Source: Candidatus Berkelbacteria bacterium
GTDB lineage: Bacteria; Patescibacteriota; UBA1384; VFKW01
Direction: 5' to 3'
Assembly: GCA_009885355.1 (NCBI GenBank)
Contig: VFKW01000185.1
Coordinates: 1-16,538, forward strand
Length of the DNA: 16,538 nucleotides
Under the pieces are notes generated by a model. That model was not told the origin of the DNA. It searched no databases and was given only the letters and a program-made list of their open reading frames with translations. A program made the translations under genes and the position numbers. Positions 7,901 to 14,115 of this stretch are shown here, piece by piece; position 1 is the first letter of the stretch, and each line of letters begins with the position of its first letter.

Positions 7901-8368
7901 CCAATAATTCCTCCTGCCTTGAAGAGTAAAGCGCCAGCTCTCAATCTATCGCCTTCTCTCAAGCCATCGCTTTCTGTTGAAAAAATTCAATTTAGAGCCA
8001 CTCGTTTTCGTGTTGATTATTCTTCTAGTTTAAAAAACGAAACTGTCACTATTAAAAATACTGGCAATATACCAGTAGATCTCAACTCTTGGAAAATAAA
8101 AAATTTTAAAGGCCAAAACGCCAACATTCCCAGTTATACGATCTACCCAAACCAAACCGTCACTATTCACACTGGACGCAACACTAAGAGAGTCAGTTAC
8201 AAAGTTAAAAAAGGACGTTGGACATATAAACGATGGAAAACAATCTACATTAAAACCAGTCCTGGTCATATCTATCTTCAGCGCACCAAAGAATTGTGGA
8301 GCAATAAGCATGATACTGTCAAGCTTTACAATCCAAAGTCCGGCGACCCTATTCAAAAAAGTTATTAA
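4988..8368 (+). CDS. Large secreted right-handed beta-helix protein with nested LamG-like domain and C-terminal LTD
   Basis: About 1,126 residues, exported. Start: an ideal AGGAGGGG (4977-4984) has no ATG, GTG or TTG at proper distance, but ATT at 4988-4990 lies 5 nt after it and is in frame. Reading ATT as Met gives a basic MKYKTK start before a hydrophobic core, a proper signal peptide; TTG 5021 would drop the basic part and has no SD. Domains by approximate residue: signal 1-30; beta-helix N-terminal part 36-330 (FVSTQGSDSFSG, KPISVLIKAGTYEF, ATPITYRGYGG); LamG/concanavalin-like domain 335-485 (FSISHWIKT, DGNWHMITGVFD, NGRIDNLKMFNRPI); beta-helix coils 555-930, rich in Asn ladders (NNNTISNNTVSDFG); Pro-rich linker 950-997; LTD about 1000-1125 (ETVTIKNTGNIPVDLNSWKI). 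Likely a surface carbohydrate-binding or carbohydrate-cleaving protein; no catalytic residues can be assigned. It lies between two ruvB 3' ends, suggesting it arrived as cargo. Confidence 0.85.
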   Translation: MKYKTKYILYILLGISIIAFVIFNSAFKADDLANNRISIFVSTQGSDSFSGRYSEPNNAKTDGPFQTIQKARDYIRQLKTQGGLTKPISVLIKAGTYEFDQALEFTTADSGTSATPITYRGYGGDVNLSGGKKITSSWAKCTAATCPGLPDPAKVYYTDLKTDINFKNNHDFSSLYINETRATRARTPNMGANADQSYYKLLSNPSLPNNDDYSDPKHDPYKIGFNFNSGEINPSWKNLTDIEVVVLNRFQSSRKKIESINSNYLKLKGDNLQFPYDWDYNHRSRYYLENVYEGVDTAGEWYLDKTTSLLYYYPKTNESIANLNVVAPKITQLLDVKGLPDNFTNFSISHWIKTTDLGNEAVTVSNGDFRFGLNSGQISYFIAYDPLEPYFSGGGCGNGGLSDGNWHMITGVFDRIAKTFTCYIDDGAASGNTQTLSLPKEFSIHRQTPPVIGKYDAAPGYNGRIDNLKMFNRPITSSEVKQLYQNQNITSGQISDLNFESNLTDNGQYSWENWKKDSASGVISTTMPVFAEGKFGQSIVFDGSDFIKNNFKLASPERKNFVSYLSFQNLHFQYTDSPMREPGNNGSQEDTAAPIPPAVKASFSSYVKFTNNTFSQIGGYAIIAKSSDNLYIDSNNFSDLGSGGVLIGEGENESFYTNNNTISNNTVSDFGKVILEGVGLMAMRVSDTSITHNEVSDGPNIGISMGWWTQSDIGTNNNTVSYNKVHHTMKLLNDGAGIYVNGYQKNTYISNNIIHDILITPQHQCNFINTAIYLDGHSSNLTAQNNITYNNSSSVTINTPTTDNVVKNNIFIGGAQSPIYMFYPIRATFSNNIIYTKENTPSLIAGGVNNTTMDSQIQDNNIYYNPATNNNFYMFTLTNWDINLNSHAYTNQLYNDFLKSLNNKNIDKNSLFVDPLFVDVDNNNYSLRENSPALGLGFQQINTIGVGPIQVLGQPTVLATYPPEPAVATPTPIIPPALKSKAPALNLSPSLKPSLSVEKIQFRATRFRVDYSSSLKNETVTIKNTGNIPVDLNSWKIKNFKGQNANIPSYTIYPNQTVTIHTGRNTKRVSYKVKKGRWTYKRWKTIYIKTSPGHIYLQRTKELWSNKHDTVKLYNPKSGDPIQKSY

Positions 8369-8438
8369 TACTTCGTATCCTACTAAACAGCCCTCTGGCT
8401 AACCAATGTTTTGTGCCAAAGATCCTAAGGAGCTGACT

Positions 8439-8594
8439 ATGGCCATCGCCGAAGAACGCGAAACCGTCGAAGACGTCTATGAACCATACCTCATCCAAAT
8501 GGGCTTCCTCGAACGCACTCAAAAAGGCCGAAGAACCACCCCCCCCCACGCCTACACCCACCTAGGCCTCATTCCCCCCAGCTCCACCCCCTAA
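8439..8594 (+). pseudogene. Detached RuvB C-terminal fragment (51 codons)
   Basis: A second copy of the ruvB 3' end, coding for MAIAEERETVEDVYEPYLIQ and then GFLERT, a variable stretch and HAYTHLGL. It covers only the recognition-helix and wing part of the winged-helix domain and lacks all ATPase motifs, so it cannot act as a helicase. Against the intact gene, early changes are synonymous, while the end has drifted: a six-base C-run has grown to nine, adding a Pro codon, and the last residues differ. It nevertheless begins with an ATG with AAGGAG at 8427-8432 and 6-nt spacing, so a 51-residue peptide may be made. It could be a displaced gene end or a small DNA-binding peptide; the first is more likely. 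An ATG at 8406 in the same frame has no ribosome site. Confidence 0.75.
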
Positions 8595-8668
8595 CTTTAT
8601 TTAGAGCTGTCAAGAGAATAATTTATCCCATCCTTTCCGCTCCCATTTGTCGTTTGGATTTTGATATT

Positions 8669-8748
8669 GATTTGACATTAGACATTTGAAATTTGACATT
8701 CGTATCCTCCGCCTCCCTAACTCCCAACTACTTACTCCTAACTACTAA
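8669..8748. repeat. GTCAAAT-type repeat copy followed by a C/T-rich degenerate heptamer tract
   Basis: 8669-8700 matches 2268-2299 at 30 of 32 positions in the same orientation. It is followed by a CT-rich tract with irregular 7-8 bp units such as AACTACT and TACTCCT (about 8714-8748), ending at the next promoter. As at 2268-2345, the order is dispersed repeat, pyrimidine-rich tract, heptamers, promoter. Confidence 0.55.
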
Positions 8749-8751
8749 TTG

Positions 8752-8760
8752 TGTTACAAT
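8752..8760 (+). promoter_or_regulatory. Extended -10 promoter of the PH-domain/surface protein operon
   Basis: TGT-TACAAT matches the extended -10 pattern; no clear -35 box. A start 7 bp after the hexamer would fall at 8767, the A of the first gene's ATG, so the first cistron may be translated from a leaderless message. Confidence 0.6.
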
Positions 8761-8766
8761 AATCCT

Positions 8767-8964
8767 ATGAGTACAATGACAATTGCAATACTATGTTATC
8801 TCGCATATTTATTGATAGTTTTAGTTATAAATTCGGCGGTAATTTATCATTTTACAAAATATTGCTTCCCCGGCGATATTACTAAAGGTGTCGTTTTAAT
8901 CTATGGTATTGTAATGATTTCCGTTCCAGTTATTACTTTTATGCTTATCGGGATTATTCATTAA
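8767..8964 (+). CDS. Two-pass membrane miniprotein, unknown function
   Basis: A 65-residue protein that I do not recognise. ATG 8767 gives MSTMTIAILCYLAYLLIVL, with a first membrane helix at about 4-28, a short polar loop (HFTKYCFPGDITKG) and a second helix at about 43-64; both ends are probably on the same side of the membrane. There is no Shine-Dalgarno, and the -10 hexamer ends only 6 bp before the ATG, so a leaderless start is likely. A TTG at 8749 in frame would lie inside the promoter and is rejected. The next gene starts 10 bp after the stop, with its TAGGAG directly following this stop codon, so the two are co-transcribed and may function together at the membrane. Confidence 0.7.
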   Translation: MSTMTIAILCYLAYLLIVLVINSAVIYHFTKYCFPGDITKGVVLIYGIVMISVPVITFMLIGIIH

Positions 8965-8974
8965 TAGGAGCCGT

Positions 8975-9772
8975 ATGGATTGCGTCAATCAAAATTTGTT
9001 CCCAGGCCAAAAACCCGATGAAAAAATAATTCTTTTTGCTCGTCGTCATTTTATAAGTTTTTTACCCACAACGTCTTTAGCTCTTCTGATGATTATTCTT
9101 CCTCTTACTGCGATCTTTGTTGCTATATATGTTTCAAAAATTAGCTTCACTTCTCATATTGTGCATTATTTTATGTTAGCATCCAGCGCTTACGTTCTTT
9201 TTGTCCTAACTTTTTTTATTGTCAGTTGGATCGATTATTATTTTGATGTTCTTATAGTCACAAACGAAAGATTAGTAAATATTGAGCAAAATGGCCTTTT
9301 TAGCCGCCATATTTCCGAGCTTGACCTTTTAAGAGTGCAAAATGTCTCAACCTCAATAAAAGGTATAATTCCGACCGTTTTTGATTATGGATCAGTTGTC
9401 GTACAGACCGCCGGTGAAAATATTGGCAGCGCATCATCTGCTTCTAGTGATTTTGCCATGGAAGGCATGCCTCATCCAAATCATATATCCCAGGAAATTC
9501 TTCGCTTGCATCAAGAGTTGGCAAATACCAGGGGACAATCCCAAGCTCTTACTAATGGAGAAGGTGAAATCCACCCCTATAAACAGTCAAATGATTCCGA
9601 CTCAGTCAAGCCTGAACAATCCAACCAAAATACACAAAATCAGCCTGATAACCAAGATAAACAAGATCAATCCGATCAGTCAGATAAAAAAAATGAAATC
9701 CGAAAGCCAGCCTTTGTTTCAGATATAGCCAATGAAGGTCAATTAAAAGAAGGGGAAATCGTCGATTTATGA
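8975..9772 (+). CDS. Bacterial PH-domain membrane protein with acidic Gln/Asn-rich tail
   Basis: 265 residues. After a polar start with FPGQKPDEKIILFARRH come two membrane helices (about 30-53 and 64-86), then a bacterial PH domain (about 88-185, bPH2/YdbS-YdbT type) with the characteristic YYFDVLIVTNERLVNIEQNGLF, ISELDLLRVQNV and FDYGSVVVQTAG. The remaining 80 residues are low-complexity, rich in Gln, Asn, Asp, Ser and Lys, and probably disordered. Family members are membrane proteins of poorly known function. ATG 8975 has TAGGAG at 8965-8970. Its TGA stop overlaps the ATG of the next gene by 4 nt (9769-9772), implying translational coupling with the surface protein encoded there. Confidence 0.85.
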   Translation: MDCVNQNLFPGQKPDEKIILFARRHFISFLPTTSLALLMIILPLTAIFVAIYVSKISFTSHIVHYFMLASSAYVLFVLTFFIVSWIDYYFDVLIVTNERLVNIEQNGLFSRHISELDLLRVQNVSTSIKGIIPTVFDYGSVVVQTAGENIGSASSASSDFAMEGMPHPNHISQEILRLHQELANTRGQSQALTNGEGEIHPYKQSNDSDSVKPEQSNQNTQNQPDNQDKQDQSDQSDKKNEIRKPAFVSDIANEGQLKEGEIVDL

Positions 9773-11622
9773 AGCAATTTGCAGCCATTTTTTTAATGGT
9801 GATCACAGTTTCGATAATCGCGCCAATCAAATCCTACGCCGCCGACCCAAATGAAATAATTTGGGATAGTTCGACTTCATCAGAAAATCTGCCTCAAATT
9901 ATCAATTCGGGCGAGATTTTGGTCGTCAAATCCGGCACCGTGATAAATCCAACCATAGTCCAAACCATCACCGTCAACGGCTTAGTCAAATTCGAATCCG
10001 GCCTATCGCCAATTAAAATATCAAACATAAATTTTATTCTCGATACTGAAAGTGATCAAATATCATATTTTACCAATCTCAATCTAGCAGGTTCGATTTT
10101 CATTAAAAACGGAGATTTTGAGCTTTCAAAATCTCGCTTACAAAATTCCACCGGAACGGCTGTTACTATCCAGAATTCCGCCAATTTCCTCATTAATAAA
10201 AATTTGATAACCGATTCCGACACCGGTATTTCTATATCTCCAAATTCTTTTGGCACGGTCAAAAATAATTTTTTTACTCAAAATAGAATTGCTTTTCAAA
10301 TCGATAATAATTCAAATGTTCCAATTTCAGCCAACAATTTCAAAAATAATTCTGAATTTGCCATTTTAGCCGCCAATTTCCCCGCCGAAACGCCTCTGAT
10401 AATTAGTCAAAATTATTTCGGCTGTACCTTTGGTCCGAATATCCCCGATTCTACTTGCGAAAAAATCAGCAGTTCTATAAATTTTACACCTTTCAGCAGC
10501 TCGCCAATTTATCAAATCGATCAAAATGATATCCAATTCACTGAATCCCTTGCTGATCCCAAACACAATTCCACAGTCGATGAATATCTCTATGAATGGT
10601 TTGAAATCTACAACACTTTTCCATATCCAATCCCGACTTCCCAGATCAAATTAACCTACAAAGAGCGTCCTATTTCCCTACAGGAAGAATCTATTTTACC
10701 GTTTGATTTTTCAATAATTGCCTCCAGCACTTTGGATATAAATATCCCAATTGAAAAAGTCATCAATCTTGGTAAAAAAATTGCCACCTATGGCTTATCA
10801 AACGACGGCGGCCAATTCAAGCTTTTCAGTCTTAACTCTGATGATCCAATGGATATATTTAATTATGGTTCTTTTTCTGACGGCATTAAAAATCTTTGCA
10901 CCGGCACCAAAGAAGGTTATTCTTGCTCACGCTTTGAAGATAAATATGAATGGACCTCCATCCCCACCCCCGGCGCCATAAACCAAAAATCCCCAATCAT
11001 AGTCATCCCCCCCGTGGTCATTCCTCCGGTCATCCCCCCAACTACCAACCCCGAACTACCAGCTACTAACACCTGCCCTACTGCGATAAAAATCAACCAG
11101 GCAAATAATTACTACAATTGCCGCGTCTCCATCATTGCCAAAGTTAAACGCTCCTATGGATCATATTTCTACATCTATGACGAAACTGGCGAACTTAAAG
11201 TCTATCTTCAATCCGCCAAAAAAATCAAAAAACCGCGCCTCACTCAAAATTTACCAATTAAAGTCACGGGAACTCTAGACAATTACCGCACCGGCCTCCG
11301 CCTTTTACCTGACACATCTTCCGACATCGAGTTAATAAATCCTCCTGTCAATCAGGTAAATACGACAGTAAATCAGCAATCATCACAACAAATTGAAACA
11401 CCACTAATTCAATCAGAGCCTCAGCCCGCACCTTCTCTATTACAAGCCCCAGACTCCATACTTCCTACTACCAAAGCAGCAGTTAAGGGCATATCAGCTA
11501 TCAATACCGAACCCATATCTACTCACCAACCCTTGAAAATTGCTCTAATTTGCGGTATTATATTACTCGTTGCCTTAATGTCATATAATCTAGGATTAAA
11601 AAATGGAAATTCAAAGTCATAG
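9769..11622 (+). CDS. Membrane-anchored surface protein: beta-helix, LTD, OB-fold, C-terminal TM
   Basis: 617 residues, exported. Signal peptide 1-24 with a likely cut in KSYA-ADP. Residues about 35-240 form a small right-handed beta-helix (IKNGDFELSKSRLQNSTGTA, LITDSDTGISI, NFFTQNRIAFQIDNN), about 250-410 resemble a lamin-tail domain (EWFEIYNTF near its start, TPGAINQ at its end), and 412-435 are a Pro/Val linker. About 440-535 is an OB-fold domain (CRVSIIAKVKRSYGSYFYIY, LPIKVTGTLDNYRTGLRLLP). A Gln/Pro-rich spacer leads to a single membrane helix (about 590-607) with a short Lys-containing tail, a C-terminal anchor. The chain is therefore outside and tethered to the membrane; ligand unknown. 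It overlaps the PH-domain gene by 4 nt and tsaE by 20 nt. It shares the beta-helix plus LTD theme with the protein at 4988-8368 but not its detailed sequence. Confidence 0.82.
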   Translation: MKQFAAIFLMVITVSIIAPIKSYAADPNEIIWDSSTSSENLPQIINSGEILVVKSGTVINPTIVQTITVNGLVKFESGLSPIKISNINFILDTESDQISYFTNLNLAGSIFIKNGDFELSKSRLQNSTGTAVTIQNSANFLINKNLITDSDTGISISPNSFGTVKNNFFTQNRIAFQIDNNSNVPISANNFKNNSEFAILAANFPAETPLIISQNYFGCTFGPNIPDSTCEKISSSINFTPFSSSPIYQIDQNDIQFTESLADPKHNSTVDEYLYEWFEIYNTFPYPIPTSQIKLTYKERPISLQEESILPFDFSIIASSTLDINIPIEKVINLGKKIATYGLSNDGGQFKLFSLNSDDPMDIFNYGSFSDGIKNLCTGTKEGYSCSRFEDKYEWTSIPTPGAINQKSPIIVIPPVVIPPVIPPTTNPELPATNTCPTAIKINQANNYYNCRVSIIAKVKRSYGSYFYIYDETGELKVYLQSAKKIKKPRLTQNLPIKVTGTLDNYRTGLRLLPDTSSDIELINPPVNQVNTTVNQQSSQQIETPLIQSEPQPAPSLLQAPDSILPTTKAAVKGISAINTEPISTHQPLKIALICGIILLVALMSYNLGLKNGNSKS

Positions 11623-12031
11623 TGCCAAAGAAACCAAAAATTTTGCCGCTTCATATTCTAAAAATTTAATCGGCGGCGATATTTTGGTCCTAAAAGGCGA
11701 CCTTGGCACCGGCAAAACTACTTTTACCCAAGGATTAGCCGCAGCTTTAAATATCAAAGATCCGGTCACCAGTCCGACCTTTATCGGCATGCAGCTTTAT
11801 GAAGTTGCCAACCATCATTCGATCAAATCCATTTGTCACATCGATGCTTACCGTTTTCAATCAATCGATGACGCTATCTCGTCAGGAATCGAAGATTATA
11901 TCGGCAAACCGGAAATTTTGACCATAATTGAATGGCCCGAGCAACTCTTTGGATTTTTAAAACAACCCCATAAAACAATCGAATTATCCCATATCGAAGA
12001 AACGACCCGCCAAATAAAAATTTTAGAATAG
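11603..12031 (+). CDS. tsaE: tRNA threonylcarbamoyladenosine biosynthesis ATPase TsaE
   Basis: TsaE is the P-loop ATPase that resets the TsaD-TsaB complex during N6-threonylcarbamoylation of A37 in ANN-decoding tRNAs. The 142-residue product has the full family pattern: Walker A GDLGTGKTT (32-40), VTSPTF switch, ICHIDAYRF, and IIEWPEQL near the end. ATG 11603 has TAGGA at 11591-11595. The start lies 20 nt inside the preceding surface-protein gene in another frame, so the two are translated from one message, and tsaB follows after an 81-bp gap containing a tandem repeat. Function is well supported. Confidence 0.95.
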   Translation: MEIQSHSAKETKNFAASYSKNLIGGDILVLKGDLGTGKTTFTQGLAAALNIKDPVTSPTFIGMQLYEVANHHSIKSICHIDAYRFQSIDDAISSGIEDYIGKPEILTIIEWPEQLFGFLKQPHKTIELSHIEETTRQIKILE

Positions 12032-12052
12032 TTGGCCAAAACTTCTTACGAA

Positions 12053-12084
12053 CTTATCAGCTTATCAGCTTACCAGCTTACCAG
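12053..12084. repeat. 8-bp tandem array, unit CTTAYCAG
   Basis: Four contiguous units: CTTATCAG, CTTATCAG, CTTACCAG, CTTACCAG, then CTTTT. The pairwise C/T change suggests a two-unit duplication. The related array at 270-308 lies before ftsE. Confidence 0.85.
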
Positions 12085-12112
12085 CTTTTAAACTTAATAT
12101 CTTGGAGAAAAT

Positions 12113-12490
12113 ATGCTTTTATCAATCGACACTTCTCAGCCGAATCTCATAAAATTATGTTTATATAAAGATAAAGATGAAAAATCAATTCATCAAATGC
12201 CGACCGATAAAGGCCAACTCGAAGATCTGTTGCCTGCTATCGATCGATTTTTAGAAGAGAATAATGTTAGTCTTCAGGATCTGACTGCTCTTGCCACCAA
12301 TCCCGGACCTGGCGCCTATACTGGTTTGCGCATCGGCGTTACCACTGCCAATATCCTCGCTTGGTCACTAGATTTGCCGATCTATCATTTTGAAAATGAA
12401 TTATCCACAGTTGACTTACATAAGATCTTACAAACCAAACAAAAATTCTCCAAATTCGTGAGCCCCAAATATAGCAATACCCTGTCATAA
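12113..12490 (+). CDS. tsaB: Short TsaB-like protein (t6A complex dimerisation subunit)
   Basis: TsaB is the pseudo-enzyme partner of TsaD in tRNA t6A synthesis. This product has 125 residues against about 220-230 in model bacteria. It keeps the N-terminal ASKHA half: LLSIDTSQPN (2-11), a conserved mid region LEDLLPAIDRFLEENNV, and the diagnostic NPGPGAYTGLRIGVTTANIL (63-82), which forms the TsaD interface. The second half is missing; after YHFENELS only about 28 residues follow, ending FVSPKYSNTLS. That tail resembles the usual P-x-Y end of the family, so the gene looks internally shortened, not simply cut off. No continuation is found in other frames downstream. ATG 12113 has TTGGAG just upstream. 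Shortened TsaB may be normal for this lineage; that is inference. Confidence 0.85.
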   Translation: MLLSIDTSQPNLIKLCLYKDKDEKSIHQMPTDKGQLEDLLPAIDRFLEENNVSLQDLTALATNPGPGAYTGLRIGVTTANILAWSLDLPIYHFENELSTVDLHKILQTKQKFSKFVSPKYSNTLS

Positions 12491-12495
12491 TCGCG

Positions 12496-12524
12496 TTGTT
12501 AATAGAGGCAGAAAATGATATAGT
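12496..12524 (+). promoter_or_regulatory. Promoter of the LCP gene
   Basis: TTGTTA (12496-12501), a 17-bp spacer and TATAGT (12519-12524) with TG at 12516-12517. The predicted start near 12531 lies inside the left arm of the palindrome at 12525-12650, so the leader of about 168 nt would be dominated by a strong hairpin. Confidence 0.65.
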
Positions 12525-12650
12525 ATATATAGGATTTTCTCATTTTATCGTAGCTCAAGCTTTAGCTTGTTGTCGCGAAGAACAAGCTAAAGCTTGAGCT
12601 ACGGGTATAAAAAAATTGAGTAATATAAGAATGAGAAAGTCCTAATATAT
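12525..12650. repeat. Nested palindromic element (REP- or MITE-like) in the LCP leader
   Basis: An inner perfect 23-bp inverted repeat (12549-12571 and 12581-12603, with CAAGCTTTAGCTTG-type sequence) encloses a 9-nt loop GTCGCGAAG. It is nested in an outer imperfect inverted repeat of about 22 bp (12525-12546 and 12628-12650, sharing AGGA-TTTCTCATT). The whole unit could form one long hairpin. There is no open frame and no T-tract, so it is not a simple terminator. It resembles small non-autonomous elements mobilised by RAYT-type or other transposases; none is encoded nearby. Confidence 0.75.
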
Positions 12651-12698
12651 TCAAATTAAAAAAGCCCAAAACAAAAAATAAAATATTAAGGAGCAGTT

Positions 12699-14084
12699 AT
12701 GGCTTGGACTGGTCGCAAATCTTATGCCTTGGCAAATAATGACTTTGCCCCAAAATCAAAACCAAAAAGAAAAATCTGGAAATTTGTCGTTTTAGGTATT
12801 TTTCTTATTATTTTAGGTATCGGTTCTTGGATCGGCTATTCCGGTTGGCGTGCTATCAAAAATATTACCGCCGGTAGCTCCAAAAAAACCACTTTTTTTA
12901 AATTTTTAAGCAATAATAAAGCCGAAGCTCTCAATGGTGAGAGTCGTGATCGTATAAATATTTTATTTATTGGTGTTGGTGGCGCCAATCATCCTGGCGG
13001 CACGCTAGCTGACACAATCATGCTTATGTCAATCAAGCCCAAGGAGAAAAAAGCCGCTTTTCTTTCAATCCCTAGAGATTTATATGCCAAACAACCCGAC
13101 GGAAGCTATGGCAAGATCAATGCCGTACATTCCTACGGTGAATTATATTACAAAAAGACCGGCGGCGGCCCCGCCGCCTTAGCCAAAGTAATCACTGAAG
13201 TCACAGGCCAGCCGGTCGATTACTATATCCGCGGTGATTTTTCCGGCTTCCAAAAAATTGTCGACACTATAGGAGGGGTCACGGTTAATGTAGATAAAGC
13301 CCTTTATGACCCATATTATCCTGATGAAAAAATGAAAGGCTATGCCCCATTTTCAATCAAAAAAGGCACTCAAAATATGACCGGCGCCGTTGCCCTGAAA
13401 TATGCTCGTTCTCGCGAAACGACTTCGGATTTTGATCGCGCCAGACGTCAGCAACAGCTGATGGTCGCCATCAAAGACAAAACCAATAGTCTTGGCATTT
13501 TAGGCAATCCAAAGAAAATCGTTGACCTCATCAATGTCGTCGGCAATCATGTTTATACTAGCTTTACTCCGGATGAATTAGTTCGAGTTTTTGAGATCGG
13601 CAAAGATATCAACAATAATAATATCAAGCAAGTCGTACTTTCAAATGCGCCTGACAGTTTATTAGTTTCAGCCACTAGCCCGACTGCCGGCTATATTCTA
13701 AAGCCCAAATCCGGCGATTACAGTCAAGTAAAATTATTGGCAAAAAACATATTTAACGACAATGCTGCCACCGACACAGCCAAAGAAAATTCCACCATCG
13801 AGGTTCAAAATGCTACCGGTTTGTCCGGTCAGGCTAGTGAAGTTTCCAAAGTTCTCGTCGGTTATGGCTACAAAGCTTCGGCATATCTTCAGGTGGTTAC
13901 TCCTGTTTCAGAAACCGTACTTTATGATTATTCCGGCTCTACCAAGCCAAAAACCGCTCAATTTTTGACAAACAAATTCAATGCGCGTAAGATTGAGAAA
14001 AAGTCAGCCGATGCTTCAAGTACAGATTTTGTCCTGATCTTAGGTACAGATTATCTAGATCTTATTAAATCAAAAAACAACTAG
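12699..14084 (+). CDS. LCP-family (LytR-CpsA-Psr) glycopolymer ligase with LytR_C domain
   Basis: LCP proteins transfer polyprenyl-phosphate-linked glycopolymers to peptidoglycan or other acceptors on the outer face of the membrane. The 461-residue protein has a basic N-terminus, a membrane helix (about 27-47), the LCP catalytic domain (about 84-260) and a LytR_C domain (about 365-455, beginning IEVQNATGLSGQASEV). LCP landmarks are ILFIGVGG, LADTIMLMSI with the metal-binding Asp, FLSIPRDLY with the phosphate-binding Arg, INAVHSYG, YYIRGDFSGF and the YARSRETTSDFDRARRQQQL block. ATG 12699 has AAGGAG at 12688-12693. It has its own promoter and a long hairpin-bearing leader. The membrane-protein gene downstream starts 32 bp after its stop. 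The polymer attached is unknown. Confidence 0.95.
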   Translation: MAWTGRKSYALANNDFAPKSKPKRKIWKFVVLGIFLIILGIGSWIGYSGWRAIKNITAGSSKKTTFFKFLSNNKAEALNGESRDRINILFIGVGGANHPGGTLADTIMLMSIKPKEKKAAFLSIPRDLYAKQPDGSYGKINAVHSYGELYYKKTGGGPAALAKVITEVTGQPVDYYIRGDFSGFQKIVDTIGGVTVNVDKALYDPYYPDEKMKGYAPFSIKKGTQNMTGAVALKYARSRETTSDFDRARRQQQLMVAIKDKTNSLGILGNPKKIVDLINVVGNHVYTSFTPDELVRVFEIGKDINNNNIKQVVLSNAPDSLLVSATSPTAGYILKPKSGDYSQVKLLAKNIFNDNAATDTAKENSTIEVQNATGLSGQASEVSKVLVGYGYKASAYLQVVTPVSETVLYDYSGSTKPKTAQFLTNKFNARKIEKKSADASSTDFVLILGTDYLDLIKSKNN

Positions 14085-14115
14085 CATCAAAAAATAGATC
14101 AAAAGAGGTGAGAGA

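Larger units (their letters stand above)
4771..8594. mobile_element. Putative inserted segment bracketed by direct repeats of the ruvB 3' end
   Basis: The ruvB end at 4771-4914 and the copy at 8442-8594 are direct repeats. The first 38 bases are identical and over the first 77 there are only three differences, all synonymous; after that they diverge. Between them lies a single secreted-protein gene. Elements that insert into the 3' end of a conserved gene typically restore that gene and leave the displaced end at the far side, which is the arrangement here. No integrase, transposase or terminal inverted repeat is seen within the segment, so the mechanism is open; a duplication through recombination would look similar. 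Direct repeats are observed; mobility is inferred. Confidence 0.45.

Noticed and set aside
8030..8561. Minus-strand open frames across the end of the beta-helix gene and the RuvB fragment
   Set aside because: They are shadows of the + strand coding sequence, with no ribosome site and no recognisable domain.
8749..8766. TTG at 8749 as start of the small membrane protein
   Set aside because: It precedes and overlaps the -10 promoter element; ATG 8767 gives a normal membrane-protein start.
12549..12603. Intrinsic terminator for tsaB
   Set aside because: The stem is strong, but no T-tract follows (GGTATAAAAAAA on the + strand), and a promoter reads into it.
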